Part shown: positions 62,787-64,000 of the stretch, in pieces | How positions within the stretch are numbered: the stretch's first letter is position 1 | Layout of the letters: every line of letters begins with the position of its first letter | Assembly (NCBI RefSeq): GCF_004028635.1 | Contig: NZ_RQJW01000003.1 | Coordinates: 1,302,001 to 1,366,000 of the forward strand | DNA from: Streptomyces cyaneus | GTDB lineage: Bacteria; Actinomycetota; Actinomycetes; Streptomycetales; Streptomycetaceae | Reading direction: 5' to 3' | DNA length: 64,000 nt | The notes under the pieces: generated by a model | The model's input: only the letters and a program-made list of their open reading frames with translations | The model's database searches: none | What the model was told of the DNA's origin: nothing | Translations under genes and position numbers: made by a program

Positions 62787-62803
62787 GTTTCACTGTGAGC
62801 AAC
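62787..62803. promoter_or_regulatory. IclR-type operator over the start codon of iclR copy 2
   Basis: GTTTCACTGTGAGCAAC is a degenerate copy that contains the GTG start at 62795, in the same place as the site over the start of iclR copy 1. Confidence 0.5.
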
Positions 62804-63592
62804 TACAGCCCTGACACAGAAACGTCGAATTCGCAAACGGGCGGCGTCCAGTCGGTCGACCGCGCCATCAGCGTCCTGGAGATCCTCGCTCAGCGTGGCG
62901 AAGCGGGCGTCAGCGAGGTGGCGGGCGAGATCGAGGTGCACAAGTCCACCGCCTTCCGCCTGCTCGGTGCCCTGGAGGCGCGCGGTCTGGTGGAGCAGGC
63001 CGGCGAGCGCGGCAAGTACCGGCTCGGCTTCGGCATCGTTCGCCTGGCGGGCGCGGTCACCGGCCGTATCGACATCACCCAGCAGGGCCGGCCGGTCTGC
63101 GAACGTCTGGCCGAGGAGCTCGGCGAGACCGTCAACATCGCGGTCATGCAGGAGCACTACGCGATCAACCTGTACCAGGTGCGGGGTCCGGGAGCCATCA
63201 CCGCGCACAACTGGGTCGGCCAGCTGACCCCGCTGCACGCCACCTCCAGCGGCAAGATCCTGCTGGCGTATCTGCCCTCCAAGGAGCGCGCCGCGCTGCT
63301 GTCCGAGGCCGGCATGAAGAAGGTCACCCCGCGCACCATCACCGCGAAGACGAAGCTCGAGAAGAACCTCGCCGAGGCCCGGGAGCGGGGCTACTCCTTC
63401 ACCCTGGAGGAGCTGGAGGTCGGTCTGCACGCGATGGCCGCCCCGGTCCGCAACCGGGACGGCGATGTCATCGCGGCACTCAGCGCCTCGGGGCCCGGCT
63501 ACCGGTTGACCGAGGAGCGCCTGCACGAACTCTCCCCGGTGCTGCTCAAGGGCGCCCAGGAGATCAGCCACCGGATGGGCTACCTGGGCTGA
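62795..63592 (+). CDS. IclR-family transcriptional regulator, copy 2
   Basis: A 265-residue IclR protein that aligns without gaps with copy 1. The helix-turn-helix reads VQSVDRAISVLEILAQRGE and HKSTAFRLLGALEARGLVE, nearly identical to copy 1 in the recognition region, so both should bind the same operators. The effector domain (LHATSSGKILLAYL, PVRNRDGDVIAALSASG) differs more, which would permit different effectors. The GTG start yields VSNYSPD, matching MSNYTAD of copy 1. It lies between divergent betA and the convergent second Rieske gene. Confidence 0.93.
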   Translation: MSNYSPDTETSNSQTGGVQSVDRAISVLEILAQRGEAGVSEVAGEIEVHKSTAFRLLGALEARGLVEQAGERGKYRLGFGIVRLAGAVTGRIDITQQGRPVCERLAEELGETVNIAVMQEHYAINLYQVRGPGAITAHNWVGQLTPLHATSSGKILLAYLPSKERAALLSEAGMKKVTPRTITAKTKLEKNLAEARERGYSFTLEELEVGLHAMAAPVRNRDGDVIAALSASGPGYRLTEERLHELSPVLLKGAQEISHRMGYLG

Positions 63593-63605
63593 GTCATCGG
63601 CCGAT

Positions 63606-64000
63606 TCACCCCTGAGGTGTGCCCAGGCGCTCGTTCACCCAGTCGTGGAACGCGCCGATGTGGTGCTCGCTGGGCACCAGCACACCACCCTTGGCATACA
63701 TACGGGAGCTCATGCCGGGCTGCGTGCGCTCGCAGGCGTCGAAGTCCTGCTGGTTGACGCGGTGGAAGAGTTCCACGGACCGGCTGACGTCCTTGCCGCT
63801 CTCGACGACGTGCGGCAGATACAGCCAGTCGCACTCGACGATCGTGCGGTCCACCGCCACCGGGTACATCCGGTGGAAGATCACATGGTCGGGCACGAGG
63901 TTGATGAAGACCTGCGGCCGGACGGTGATCGCGTAGTAGCGGCGGTCCTGGTCGTCGGCGACCCCGGGAATGCGGTCCAGACCCTCCGAGCCGTCGACGG
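63606..64000 (-). CDS. Rieske oxygenase alpha subunit, copy 2 (partial, runs off the window)
   Basis: The last about 131 codons of a second oxygenase. The visible part (LVPDHVIFHRMYPVAVDRTI, HVVESGKDVSRSVELFHRVN, VLVPSEHHIGAFHDWV) matches the C-terminus of the Rieske protein at 38472 almost throughout, except for the last few residues. The Rieske and iron sites are beyond the window edge. It is likely to be a second betaine-type demethylase oxygenase; its stop is convergent with iclR copy 2. Confidence 0.88.
   Translation of the reverse strand, partial: VDGSEGLDRIPGVADDQDRRYYAITVRPQVFINLVPDHVIFHRMYPVAVDRTIVECDWLYLPHVVESGKDVSRSVELFHRVNQQDFDACERTQPGMSSRMYAKGGVLVPSEHHIGAFHDWVNERLGTPQG

Overview
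The window reads as a chromosomal segment of a Streptomyces or close relative. Base composition is very GC-rich, coding frames have strongly G/C third positions, genes are mostly ATG/GTG (one TTG) with GGAGG-type ribosome sites, and mycothiol genes, MocR/ROK/GntR regulators, an ECF41 sigma factor and dispersed repeats typical of Streptomyces are present. No rRNA, tRNA, CRISPR array, transposase or phage gene was seen.

Left part (about 0-31 kb) is ordinary actinobacterial housekeeping and regulation: an ABC exporter divergent from a two-component system; ROK and GntR/UTRA regulators; an ECF41 sigma factor divergent from an alpha/beta hydrolase; an EamA exporter divergent from a MocR regulator; a Tat-exported PhoD phosphatase; a SWIM zinc-finger/DUF6493 pair; an ACT-GNAT protein; a cystathionine gamma-lyase-like enzyme divergent from an Lrp regulator; a DUF885 peptidase; an SDR; an orphan Imm21-type immunity protein; a rhodanese divergent from a second Lrp; sbcCD; YigZ; and SixA. 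Several short tandem repeats (15, 21, 27 and about 45 bp) lie here.

Right part (about 31-64 kb) is one large catabolic island for choline, glycine betaine and one-carbon units. Its genes can be ordered into a route. ProVWX imports betaine. BetA and BetB oxidise choline to betaine. A Rieske oxygenase and a flavin reductase are placed for betaine demethylation. A dimethylglycine-oxidase-like protein and the heterotetrameric sarcosine oxidase (SoxB, a fused SoxD-SoxA, SoxG) give glycine. GlyA makes serine and SdaA makes pyruvate. The methyl groups leave as formaldehyde or methylene-THF, handled by mycothiol-dependent formaldehyde dehydrogenase, FolD, an MTHFR-like protein and two PurU formyl-THF deformylases. 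FdhD points to a formate dehydrogenase elsewhere, and MshA makes the mycothiol precursor.

A 17-bp palindrome, GTTGCG-N5-CGCAAC, recurs in perfect or degenerate form at every major promoter region of the island, and covers the start codons of two paralogous IclR regulators. This suggests one IclR regulon. The island also shows duplication (two IclR, two PurU, two Rieske genes) and decay or remodelling: a moaA remnant with an internal deletion, a 37-codon stub of a metallo-beta-lactamase-fold gene, a truncated and frameshifted folP, a GcvH-like protein whose lipoyl-lysine is threonine, and a SoxD-SoxA fusion whose linker is partly made of a dispersed repeat.
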